Assembly: GCA_964624635.1 (NCBI GenBank)
Contig: CAZUXM010000043.1
Location: forward strand, 1 to 23,889
Direction: 5' to 3'
Source: JANWKQ01 sp964624635
Lineage (GTDB): Bacteria; Bacteroidota; Bacteroidia; CAIKAF01
Length of the DNA stretch: 23,889 bases
In this document: piece after piece, positions 15,757 through 22,785 of the stretch
How positions within the stretch are numbered: position 1 is the first letter of the stretch
Layout of the letters: each line of letters starts with the position of its first letter
Translations under genes and position numbers: made by a program
The notes under the pieces: generated by a model
What the model saw: the letters and a program-made list of their open reading frames with translations, nothing else
Database searches by the model: none
Told to the model about the DNA's origin: nothing

Positions 15757-16221
15757 ATGAAAAAAAAGGCATTATTAGTTTCAAGTATCTTAATTGGATT
15801 ATTGTTACTCATCGGATGCAAGCAGGATAAGTATATATATTTCAATGTATGTTCCTCTTCCGATACGATAGGTATTTATAATCCTTATCAGGGAGGAGTA
15901 ATTAAAATATCAAAAGATGAAAAACTATATTCAAGAATTTGCGATTATTTCTCAAAAACCGATACTAAAACATTTAAGTATTATGACGGCACTTTTAGAT
16001 CCTGTCATACGTCAATCCCAATAGTTTTTTTTAATAATGGTGTCAGAATTCATGAGATAGAAATGTGTAAGAATTCCGCTGAAGGATGGCTGATGGAGGA
16101 TAGAGGAAGGAAATACATTTGCCCAAAAGGAAGCATAGATACGTTGATGAATGATGTTCAACAATTCACTTACGATTATGTCTATAATAAGGATGGCTAT
16201 AATTCAGTAAGATTTCCTTAA
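15757..16221 (+). CDS. Small predicted lipoprotein, cassette-like cargo
   Basis: This 154-residue protein is unrecognised beyond its export signal. Basic residues at the N-terminus, a hydrophobic stretch (5-18) and a lipobox LLIG-C21 predict lipidation at C21 and membrane anchoring. The mature part (22-154) is mixed alpha/beta, with three more Cys (C30, and one each near 65 and 105) and a C-terminal MNDVQQFTYDYVYN helix. No enzymatic motif is visible. It sits alone between two GTTAGGT sites (15704 and 16293), which is one gene per block as in cassette arrays. Confidence 0.75.
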   Translation: MKKKALLVSSILIGLLLLIGCKQDKYIYFNVCSSSDTIGIYNPYQGGVIKISKDEKLYSRICDYFSKTDTKTFKYYDGTFRSCHTSIPIVFFNNGVRIHEIEMCKNSAEGWLMEDRGRKYICPKGSIDTLMNDVQQFTYDYVYNKDGYNSVRFP

Positions 16222-16227
16222 ATTTGA

Positions 16228-16299
16228 TTAGTAACTCGGTTTGAGCAAAGATTAGGAATACACAATTCCAACCCTACGCCAAACTCGTTTATGTTAGGT
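16228..16299. repeat. attC-like imperfect inverted repeat 2
   Basis: The compact hairpin ends in GTTAGGT (16293-16299). Paired parts are TT-GGAAT (16252-16259) with ATTCCAA (16265-16271) around an ACACA loop, and GTTTG-GC (16239-16246) with GCCAAAC (16278-16284). Single unpaired A residues at 16254 and 16244 bulge from the same arm, like the extrahelical bases of attC sites. CG (16237-16238) pairs with CG (16286-16287), and AAC (16233-16235) with GTT. The left outer box keeps only AAC of RYYYAAC. Confidence 0.5.
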
Positions 16300-16310
16300 A
16301 ACATTAAAAA

Positions 16311-16616
16311 ATGAAAGTACTCTGGTGCTGGAGGTGTAAAATGGAAATTCCTATGTTAGATGAGGAAGAGTATGCTATTGCTCATAGACTTTATGGAGAG
16401 TCTTTTCCGAAACGTGCAAATGGAATGTCGATAGAAGAAAGTTTTAAGCCATTGCTTGATTATTATAAAGAGGTAACTGGCGAAGAAGAAACCGAACCAA
16501 ATGCAGTAATGCATCATAGAGTTGCTCAATATGGACCTCCTTGCGAAAAATGTGGTAAACCATATAGAACTCCCCTAGCATCATTTTGCGCTGCCTGTGG
16601 AAATGTCAGACTTTAA
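16311..16616 (+). CDS. Small zinc-ribbon protein (MKVLWCWRCK family)
   Basis: This 101-residue protein has CxxC at C6/C9, CxxC at C78/C81 and CxxC at C93/C96. The conserved N-terminal block is MKVLWCWRCKMEIPMLDEEE, followed by an acidic helical middle and the C-terminal C-E-K-C...C-A-A-C ribbon. Short proteins with this same N-terminus are familiar as hypothetical genes in scattered bacteria, often in accessory DNA, with no known function. Metal binding is likely. It starts 12 bp after the GTTAGGT at 16293, as the first gene of block 3, and the next gene begins 4 nt after its stop. Confidence 0.75.
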   Translation: MKVLWCWRCKMEIPMLDEEEYAIAHRLYGESFPKRANGMSIEESFKPLLDYYKEVTGEEETEPNAVMHHRVAQYGPPCEKCGKPYRTPLASFCAACGNVRL

Positions 16617-16620
16617 AAAA

Positions 16621-16971
16621 ATGAAATTTTGGATTTATTTAGAAGCGGAGCTTTCAGACTTACAGAGTCAATTTGAAAAGATTTTCGAGGTAAACAATCT
16701 TTACAGAGACTATGAAAACGTTTGGGAATGGATTGAATCCGAAAATCGAAATGCCCCCATTTATTTAAATGTATCAAGATCGCATGATTGGTCGAAAGGT
16801 GATTATGATCAACCAATAATGATACGAGTCGAATCAACACAAGACAACCCATTAGATGAAAAAGAAATTGCGATGAAACTTAAGAATGAATTCAACTGTA
16901 CAGTTTTCGCTGGAGACTATATGATAAGCTCAAATGATAAAGTGGAAATGACAATAAGACAGCAATATTAA
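16621..16971 (+). CDS. Unrecognised small protein, second gene of cassette-like block 3
   Basis: It has 116 residues from ATG 16621 (MKFWIYLEAEL). In-frame starts at 16603 (ATG) and 16597 (GTG) would overlap the zinc-ribbon gene. I prefer 16621 because the preceding residues (EMSDFKK) only restate the overlap. The sequence suggests an alpha/beta fold with strands at the N-terminus, in the middle (NAPIYLNVSRSHDW) and near the end (FAGDYMISSNDKVEMTIRQ). No catalytic motif, signal peptide or membrane helix is visible. The stop codon is 4 nt before ACCTAAC (16976-16982), the complement of the block's opening site. Confidence 0.6.
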   Translation: MKFWIYLEAELSDLQSQFEKIFEVNNLYRDYENVWEWIESENRNAPIYLNVSRSHDWSKGDYDQPIMIRVESTQDNPLDEKEIAMKLKNEFNCTVFAGDYMISSNDKVEMTIRQQY

Positions 16972-16975
16972 CATT

Positions 16976-16982
16976 ACCTAAC
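16976..16982 (-). other. ACCTAAC inverse-core-like site closing block 3
   Basis: It is the reverse complement of GTTAGGT at 16293-16299, and the match extends to TTAGGTAA at the block start. No matching GTTRRRY follows before the thioesterase gene at 17012, so the far half of an attC-like site would be missing. This is either an array end or a truncated site. Confidence 0.45.
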
Positions 16983-17011
16983 CACATCAATTCCTTATCT
17001 TTACTCCCAAT

Positions 17012-17413
17012 ATGGAAAATAGAATCTTTGAATATCCACTCACCATTAAGGAGTTTCACCTGGATACTTTTGGGCATGTAAACAATGCTACCTACTTACA
17101 AATTTACGAGGAAGCCCGTTGGGAATTTATTACCCAAAACGGATATGGACTGGACAAAATTAAACGTACAGGCTTAGGTCCTGTTATTTTGGACATCCAT
17201 ATCAAATTTATTCAGGAGTTAAGACTCAGAGAAAAAATCATCATTTATTCACGTACCGGTGAGTATTCGTCAAAAGTGGGTAATATTCGTCAATGGATGA
17301 CCAATGAGCAGGGAGATGTTTGCTCAGAAATGGAAATGAAAATGGGATTGTTTGATACTAAAAACCGTAAATTAGTAAAACCAACGGAAGACTGGTTGAA
17401 AGCTATTAGGTAA
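17012..17413 (+). CDS. Hotdog-fold acyl-CoA thioesterase (YbgC/4HBT type)
   Basis: This 133-residue protein has the 4-hydroxybenzoyl-CoA thioesterase/YbgC signature: FHLDTFGHVNNATYLQIYEEARWEF, with the catalytic-region Asp (D18) and HVNN on the central helix, then a beta-sheet half ending in KMGLFDTKNRKLV. Such enzymes hydrolyse acyl-CoA or acyl-ACP thioesters in the cytoplasm. It is the first ordinary chromosomal gene after the cassette-like block and lies 1 nt before the DUF3667 gene. Confidence 0.9.
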   Translation: MENRIFEYPLTIKEFHLDTFGHVNNATYLQIYEEARWEFITQNGYGLDKIKRTGLGPVILDIHIKFIQELRLREKIIIYSRTGEYSSKVGNIRQWMTNEQGDVCSEMEMKMGLFDTKNRKLVKPTEDWLKAIR

Positions 17414-17414
17414 A

Positions 17415-18244
17415 ATGGAAACAACATGTCAAAATTGTGGACAAACCATCACTGGCAAATATTGCAGTAATTGCGGCAATATTCGTGAGCTAAAAAAAAT
17501 TGATGGTAAATATGTGATCGGGGAATTTTTAGGGGTGGTAGGTTTTGAAAAAGGAATCACTTTTACCTGTAAAAAATTATTGACAAAACCCGGAGAAACC
17601 ATCAGGCAATATCTCACTACCAATCGACAAAAAATTATTAAACCCATTATTTTCCTTGCCCTTACTTCTCTTATTTACACGTTAATTTCTCAGTTTTTTA
17701 AACCAGAGGTGGTTTATTCAAGGACTTCTAAATCCCCTTACGGTGATTCCGCTGTAAATGATATCATGGCTTGGGTAATNNNNNNNNNNAAGACGGCTCC
17801 TACAACGTGCCCGGCACCGGCGCCTATAAAGAGGGCCTGCCGGAAATGAATAAGCTGACCAACAAAGCGATGATGGATAACTATGGTTATTCTAACCTCT
17901 TGATGATCTTGCCCATTACATTATGGACCCTCTTGTTTTTTAGGAAACATAAATACAATTTTTATGAGACCTTCATTATTATTTCTTATGTAATGGGCAT
18001 GGGAATGTTGATGTTTTCAATTGAACCTATCATTAATAAAATTTTACCTCAAGCATTTATTATCACTGAAACGGTAGTGATTATTATTTCATTTATATAC
18101 ATGAGCTGGGCCATTGGGCAGGTATATAAAAAGAAATTCAAGAACTATATAAAAGCTTTGTTTGCCTATATATTGGGCTTTTTTACCTTTCAAATAGTCG
18201 TGATAATTATTGGGACGAGTTATGATTTAATGACAAAAAAATGA
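17415..18244 (+). CDS. DUF3667-type zinc-ribbon membrane protein, interrupted by an assembly gap
   Basis: The N-terminal part (17415-17779) encodes a four-Cys ribbon (C5, C8, C17, C20), a short linker and a first membrane helix (about 73-92). The C-terminal part (after the gap, to 18244) has three to four helices with DNYGYSNLLMILPITLW and NFYETFIIISYVMGMGMLMF, typical of DUF3667 proteins. The two halves are in different frames only because the gap was written as ten Ns, so a single intact gene is likely. The roughly 60 bp right after the gap differ in composition (37 of 60 bases G/C). The expected spacing between MAWV and NYGYSN in relatives is only a few residues, so the join may be wrong. 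The function of the family is unknown. Confidence 0.75.
17780..17789. other. Assembly gap (10 N)
   Basis: Ten N characters lie inside the DUF3667 gene. The count is probably a placeholder, not a measured length. The reading frame changes across it. Confidence 0.98.
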
Positions 18245-18365
18245 AATAAACGTTATTGATTTTTCCCCTCACCTCTACCCTATCGGTACATGCCAAAAAG
18301 ATTGGTATAATGAGCTTATAGAACAATAAGCATATTTTTTTAGTAAAAAACTATACCTTTATTAC

Positions 18366-18773
18366 ATGCTCCAACAAACCATTGCATCACTTAGTCAACA
18401 TCCCAAAAGATTGTTTCTTATTGATGGGTTAGGTGCATTGTTATCTGCTGTAATGTTAGGGGTTATATTGGTTCAGTTAGAATCTATGGTTGGGATTCCC
18501 TACTCTACTTTATGTTTTCTTTCGGCACTCCCTGCCGGCTTTGCAGCTTACGATATGGTTTGTTATTTAATGAATACAAATAAACAAGGTATATTATTAA
18601 AAGTGATTGCATCACTTAATATTATTTATGCATGTATTTCGATAAGCTATGCTTTTTATCATTTTTCAACCATCACTGCTTTAGGTTGGATCTATATTAT
18701 ACTTGAAATTTTCATCATTGTCATTTTGGCCGGTATTGAATTAAAAGTAGCCAACAAGATTTCTAAAAAATAA
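18366..18773 (+). CDS. Unrecognised small integral membrane protein
   Basis: This 135-residue protein has four predicted transmembrane helices (about 16-38, 45-67, 78-100, 105-126), short loops and a basic C-terminus (KVANKISKK). I recognise no motif. Similar four-helix proteins of this size are common Bacteroidota hypotheticals. It is 6 nt ahead of the next small gene and 121 bp after the DUF3667 gene. That upstream gap contains no recognised element. Confidence 0.75.
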   Translation: MLQQTIASLSQHPKRLFLIDGLGALLSAVMLGVILVQLESMVGIPYSTLCFLSALPAGFAAYDMVCYLMNTNKQGILLKVIASLNIIYACISISYAFYHFSTITALGWIYIILEIFIIVILAGIELKVANKISKK

Positions 18774-18779
18774 GTCTAC

Positions 18780-19100
18780 ATGAAAAACCCATTTCAGGAC
18801 GATATTCCACTTTTTAATAATCAATTTACGTTAGTAACCATCGAAAATGAATTTAGAATGAGTCATTGGGTAAAAGGTTTTGGAATTGATAACACCCAAA
18901 CCAAAGAAGTACTCATTCCTTTTAATAGTTCGTACAATTTGATAGAATTTGAAGAAAAAGAAAATCTATTGCAAATACGATTCAATGTATATCCGGATGG
19001 TGGTAAAGAATACAAGGCCGTGATTGATTTATTCAATAAAACATTTAATCATATGGGGCAATCGCATCCGTTGGATGCTTTTCGTCAGGTGTTTAAATAG
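18780..19100 (+). CDS. Unrecognised small cytoplasmic protein
   Basis: This 106-residue protein is probably beta-rich: LFNNQFTLVTIENEFRMSHWV, VLIPFNSSYNLIEFEEKENLLQIRF and GGKEYKAVIDLF suggest antiparallel strands. It has a C-terminal helix. There is no signal peptide, membrane helix or Cys cluster. It is 6 nt after the membrane protein gene, so the two likely form a transcription unit. Confidence 0.65.
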   Translation: MKNPFQDDIPLFNNQFTLVTIENEFRMSHWVKGFGIDNTQTKEVLIPFNSSYNLIEFEEKENLLQIRFNVYPDGGKEYKAVIDLFNKTFNHMGQSHPLDAFRQVFK

Positions 19101-19102
19101 AA

Positions 19103-19189
19103 TCCTGATGTAAAATCAGGACAGGCGCGGATGACACAGATGCGGCAGATTAACACGGATTAGATTTCTCCCTCCGGTCGAAATGACAA
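19103..19189. repeat. Composite intergenic repeat between convergent genes
   Basis: A TCCTGAT-GTAAA-ATCAGGA hairpin (19103-19121) is followed by a stretch with ATTAACACGGATTAG and ATTTCTCCCTCCGGTCGAAAT. Both strings resemble intergenic repeats seen many times in Bacteroidota genomes. It lies between the small protein gene and the end of the phosphoesterase gene, and may mark both transcript ends. Confidence 0.45.
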
Positions 19190-19702
19190 TTACTCCATCT
19201 TCTCCACCGTTCCCCTTGTACCCAATTCAATCACCTTTAAATCTTCAATGTTTTTATTATTGATTTGAAAAGTAATAATCGTCATTACTTTATGCCAGCC
19301 ATGGTTACCGGCAGCTCCCGGATTGATATGTAAATGCTGATACTTTTTATCATAGATGACCTTGAGGATATGTGAATGTCCACAAATAACTAATCCGGGC
19401 CTGTGCTGACGAATGAGTTGTAATGCTCTTGGATTATATCTGCCGGGATATCCTGCAATATGAGTCATAAGAACAGACATGCCCTCCACTCCGAAAAATA
19501 AATTTTCTTCTGTTTCTTTTCTTACTTCAGTACCATCGATATTTCCGTATACACAACGTAATGGTTTAAAATGTGCCAACTCTTGTAATAATTCGAAATT
19601 ACCTACATCACCTGCATGCCATATTTCATCACAATCAGCAAAATGATGTTTTACCCGTGGATGTAAATAATTATGGGTATCAGATATGAGCCCTATTTTC
19701 AT
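19190..19702 (-). CDS. YfcE/MJ0936-type metallophosphoesterase
   Basis: This 170-residue protein has all metal-binding motifs of the calcineurin-like YfcE family: D8-x-H10 (SDTH), G-D32 (HAGDVGN), G-N54-x-D (YGNID), H81 (MTHI) and G-H109-S-H111. The length is typical for the single-domain form. Relatives hydrolyse phosphodiesters in vitro, and the natural substrate is usually unknown. Its start overlaps the batE stop (ATGA), so it is the last gene of the bat operon here. The only sequence oddity is a slightly extended C-terminal tail. Confidence 0.92.
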   Translation of the reverse strand: MKIGLISDTHNYLHPRVKHHFADCDEIWHAGDVGNFELLQELAHFKPLRCVYGNIDGTEVRKETEENLFFGVEGMSVLMTHIAGYPGRYNPRALQLIRQHRPGLVICGHSHILKVIYDKKYQHLHINPGAAGNHGWHKVMTIITFQINNKNIEDLKVIELGTRGTVEKME

Positions 19703-20436
19703 AGTTCAATCTTCTTAACTCCACTTCGTAATACCCAACCGTTTTCTTCTGAGAAACGAATGTTAAACATGGTATCGGTACTGTCATTCACCTCCAGCTT
19801 GGTTCCCTGATGTACGTTAAATTTAATTTTAGAGGAAGTATTAGACGCATCGTATACTATCAACGATTCGTCCGTTACAATAGCTTCGGTATGCAGATAT
19901 TTATAATGGTAATTGTTACGAGCCATCAATACACAAAACCCACTGAGAATAAACCATAATAACGAAGAAGAAAAAAGGAGTTTCCTGAACTTTACTTGCC
20001 TGTACTTATACGAAACAAATATAACCAGTGGAACGAGTAACATGAAAAATATAGATAAAAATGCCCATGCATCAATACTCAACCCAAATTGTATTTTTTT
20101 AAAAAAAGCCAACAAGCCTGTATCTTCATAAATAACCGGTTTATCCTGCAACTTTAAATTCAGTTGAGTTAACTGCTCAACGGTTGTTTTATCCATCGGT
20201 TTTAACCGCAATGCTTTTTCGAAATTGAGAATGGCTAACGGAACATTTCCTGATTTTTGATAAGCAGTACCCAGGTTAAAAAATAGTTCATGACTTAAAT
20301 ACCCATCTTTTATTTGCGATTCATAGGAAGAAATGGCTTTATCATATTCTGCATTTTGTAAAAAGGTATCTCCATCGTTTGCATAAAGAATTCCTGAAAA
20401 GATCAATAAAATGTAAAATATTCTTTTGAACCACAT
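19699..20436 (-). CDS. batE: BatE: TPR and SH3-like membrane protein
   Basis: From ATG 20436 (MWFKRIF) the protein has 245 residues: a signal peptide (1-18, LLIFSGILYA), two TPR units (about 25-90), two membrane helices (about 124-143 and 152-171) and a C-terminal bacterial SH3-like domain (about 180-245, ending GWVLRSGVKKIEL). That matches BatE of the Bat (Bacteroides aerotolerance) operon. The open frame continues upstream to ATG 20517. That longer form would place 27 polar residues ahead of the signal peptide, and they are encoded by an intergenic palindrome, so I reject it. An ATG at 20454 is a second alternative. With the chosen start, 58 bp separate it from batD, an unusually wide gap for this operon. 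Confidence 0.85.
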   Translation of the reverse strand: MWFKRIFYILLIFSGILYANDGDTFLQNAEYDKAISSYESQIKDGYLSHELFFNLGTAYQKSGNVPLAILNFEKALRLKPMDKTTVEQLTQLNLKLQDKPVIYEDTGLLAFFKKIQFGLSIDAWAFLSIFFMLLVPLVIFVSYKYRQVKFRKLLFSSSLLWFILSGFCVLMARNNYHYKYLHTEAIVTDESLIVYDASNTSSKIKFNVHQGTKLEVNDSTDTMFNIRFSEENGWVLRSGVKKIEL

Positions 20437-20483
20437 AGGCACATAAGAACACATAGCTATGTTAACTATGTGTCTATGTGGTT
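20429..20483. repeat. Palindromic element covering the batE start codon
   Basis: The outer stem is AACCACATAG (20429-20438) with CTATGTGGTT (20474-20483). The inner stem is ACACATAG (20449-20456) with CTATGTGT (20466-20473) around a 9-nt loop, with ten unpaired bases on one side. The words CACATAG/CTATGTG are repeated. The batE ATG (20434-20436 on the minus strand) lies in the outer stem. Elements of this CACATAG/CTATGTG type recur between genes in Bacteroidota. Confidence 0.7.
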
Positions 20484-20494
20484 TTAAAAATAAT

Positions 20495-22141
20495 TTATTT
20501 CTCCCCCAACTCATCAATCAACGATTTTATATTGTTATACAAACTATCCAAATCGCTGGCAGCTGCCGGTGCAAACCTAAACTGATCTAATTGATCAACA
20601 ATTTTTATGGCTAATACTTTAGTTGAAGTATCCGGCATCCACTGCTGCAAATTATTCCTGGTAATTTCGTTACGAGTGGTTTTGTATTTATCTGATATGT
20701 ATTGGTAAAATACCTGCGACAATTGATCCACCGAACCTTTGGCGCCGGGCAATGCTTTGTTGGCTTTTTCTTCCGCTAATTTTATTTTTTTTATCGAATC
20801 ATCCTTCTTAGTAAAGAATAGTTTTTTACGGAATACAATCATTCCTACACCTGCCAAAAACGGTAAACCAAGCAACACATAATACAATGGATTACCAAAA
20901 AAGGGATCTTTCTTTTTCCACAGCTTCTCTCCCGTAAATTTACCGTTATTTACAGTGGTTTTTTTTGTGGTTGTATCTGCAATAATACCTTGTATATTTA
21001 CCTCAAATGAATCAGATAAGAGTTCCGTATATTTTTTGGTTTGCGGATTAAAAAATGAAAATGCAAAAGAGCCTAATGTATAAGAGCCTTCTTTACGAGG
21101 CATAATAAGAAATTCAAATTTTTTAGTTCCGGTAATTCCTTTAATCACTACCTTTTCATCAATAGAAACTTTAGGTTCAAAAATTTCAAATTCATCAGGT
21201 AAATTTAATGCCGGCGATTCAAGCGTAGGTAGATTACCTGTGCCGTTAATAGAAACAATCGCCTTGATAGGTTCGTTGGCCTTCGCTTGTTTTTTATCCA
21301 ATTCTACTTTCCATGCATAATCACCTACCGCATTTACATAGGAAGATGGTTTATTTTCTATAGGAAAATCAACCACATCAAAAATAACAGGTTCACTGCT
21401 CGGATTAAACGTAAATTCAAGATACCCCGCTGTAGGATGTTTGAGTGCCGCAGCAAACCAAGCTTGTACGGGTTTAAATTCCGTTTTGCCTAATATACTC
21501 GGTATCATCCATACTCTTTTAAATGCCCATTTATTATAGGGCAATCCTTTGTATGAAGACCTTACCAACTGATCATTAAATGCATCTGTAGCATCTTTCG
21601 TCCAACCACCATCAAAATTTGGGTACTTGATATCTGTTAAAGTAACATTGTTGAATATACAATATACCATCAAATCAATAGCTACGGGCTCTCCAATATA
21701 TACCTTGTTTTTATTGGATTCCATCACAATCATTAATTCTTTCCCTTCATATCCGGGTGGGATAATAGGTATTGAATTGGTACCTTTAATTATCTGGATG
21801 GTAACACTGTTACTGGTAAATTTTCCATTTTTATTTTTTACAGTTGATGCTGGGATAGTATAAGTACCCGCCTTGGTGAAAATAACATCATAAGTAAGTT
21901 GCGAATTGGAGGTGGTAACCCCATTAATCGTACTGGATCCACTCATTAAACTGGGACCACCTACCTTCAACATATTATTAATCTTGGGCAATAAATTTTC
22001 TGGAAGATTGCCTTTATCAAAAGTATATTGAACAGTAATTCGTTGGTTTACCTCAGCCCTGGTTGAACTGGTACGAATGGTGAAATTTTGTGCAATAACG
22101 CCCTGACATAAAAAGAAAAATACAACTAAATACTTTTTCAT
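20495..22141 (-). CDS. batD: BatD: large periplasmic protein with C-terminal membrane anchor
   Basis: This 548-residue protein has a signal peptide (1-18, cleavage after VIAQ). Beta-sandwich repeats span about 20-400: an N-terminal TIRTSSTRAEVNQRITVQYTF strand set, then KVYIGEPVAIDLMVY, and KANEPIKAIVSINGTGNL. A membrane helix (about 419-437) and a cytoplasmic helical tail of about 110 residues follow. This is the BatD/oxygen-tolerance architecture. BatD is thought to act with the VWA proteins BatA and BatB at the inner membrane, and the exact function is unsettled. It starts 5 bp after the batC stop. Confidence 0.92.
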   Translation of the reverse strand: MKKYLVVFFFLCQGVIAQNFTIRTSSTRAEVNQRITVQYTFDKGNLPENLLPKINNMLKVGGPSLMSGSSTINGVTTSNSQLTYDVIFTKAGTYTIPASTVKNKNGKFTSNSVTIQIIKGTNSIPIIPPGYEGKELMIVMESNKNKVYIGEPVAIDLMVYCIFNNVTLTDIKYPNFDGGWTKDATDAFNDQLVRSSYKGLPYNKWAFKRVWMIPSILGKTEFKPVQAWFAAALKHPTAGYLEFTFNPSSEPVIFDVVDFPIENKPSSYVNAVGDYAWKVELDKKQAKANEPIKAIVSINGTGNLPTLESPALNLPDEFEIFEPKVSIDEKVVIKGITGTKKFEFLIMPRKEGSYTLGSFAFSFFNPQTKKYTELLSDSFEVNIQGIIADTTTKKTTVNNGKFTGEKLWKKKDPFFGNPLYYVLLGLPFLAGVGMIVFRKKLFFTKKDDSIKKIKLAEEKANKALPGAKGSVDQLSQVFYQYISDKYKTTRNEITRNNLQQWMPDTSTKVLAIKIVDQLDQFRFAPAAASDLDSLYNNIKSLIDELGEK

Positions 22142-22146
22142 GGTTG

Positions 22147-22785
22147 TTACCAGTCTTTTGATTTAGTATTTCCTCCGGGAGTTTTCATTTTTTTATTTTG
22201 CTCCTGTTCTTTGTTGTTAAGAGAATTGATTAACTCATGAGCTTTATTCTGATCCATTTTGGGTTGTTGCTGCTGATCATTCTTTTTATCCTCCGGTTGT
22301 TTTTGTTGTTGCTGTTGTTGCTGCTGCTGTTTTTGTTGTTGTTTGTTTTTTAATGCATAACTCAAATTATATCTGGTATCAGGATCATTCGGATTATACT
22401 TGAGTGAATTTACATACGATTCAATAGCTTTATCATATTTTTTTTGATGCATATACGAATTACCCATGTTATAATAGGCTTTTGATTTGAGGTTGGGATC
22501 ATCAACATACTTAATGGCATTATCAAAAAAATAGGAAGCAGTATCGTAGTTTCCTTTTTTGTACAAAATAGTACCAAGATTATAATTGGTTACCGGATCA
22601 TTTTTTTTGAAATTATATACCTGGTTATATTTTAACAAGGCTTCATCATAATTTCCTTTTTTATAATCCAATAAACCTTTACGTAAAATTGAATTATAAT
22701 TGGTACCGAAAATTCCCTGAGCCGAAAGATTGACGATACCCGCCATCATTAATAAAAAAGAAAAAACAAATACTTTTTTCATCAT
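22147..22785 (-). CDS. batC: BatC: TPR protein with glutamine-rich tail
   Basis: This 212-residue protein has a hydrophobic export signal (1-22, ending LSAQ) and three TPR units (about 30-140). Then comes a tail rich in Gln and Lys, with a run of ten glutamines broken only by one lysine on each side (about 150-165). It ends in an acidic/basic segment (EQNKKMKTPGG). TPR repeats bind partner proteins, here presumably the other Bat proteins. The start overlaps the batB stop (ATGATG). A second ATG directly follows the first, so either may be used. Confidence 0.9.
   Translation of the reverse strand: MMKKVFVFSFLLMMAGIVNLSAQGIFGTNYNSILRKGLLDYKKGNYDEALLKYNQVYNFKKNDPVTNYNLGTILYKKGNYDTASYFFDNAIKYVDDPNLKSKAYYNMGNSYMHQKKYDKAIESYVNSLKYNPNDPDTRYNLSYALKNKQQQKQQQQQQQQQKQPEDKKNDQQQQPKMDQNKAHELINSLNNKEQEQNKKMKTPGGNTKSKDW

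Noticed and set aside
20437..20517. Longer BatE N-terminus starting at 20517
   Set aside because: It would overlap batD by 23 nt and put palindrome-encoded polar residues ahead of a clear signal peptide.
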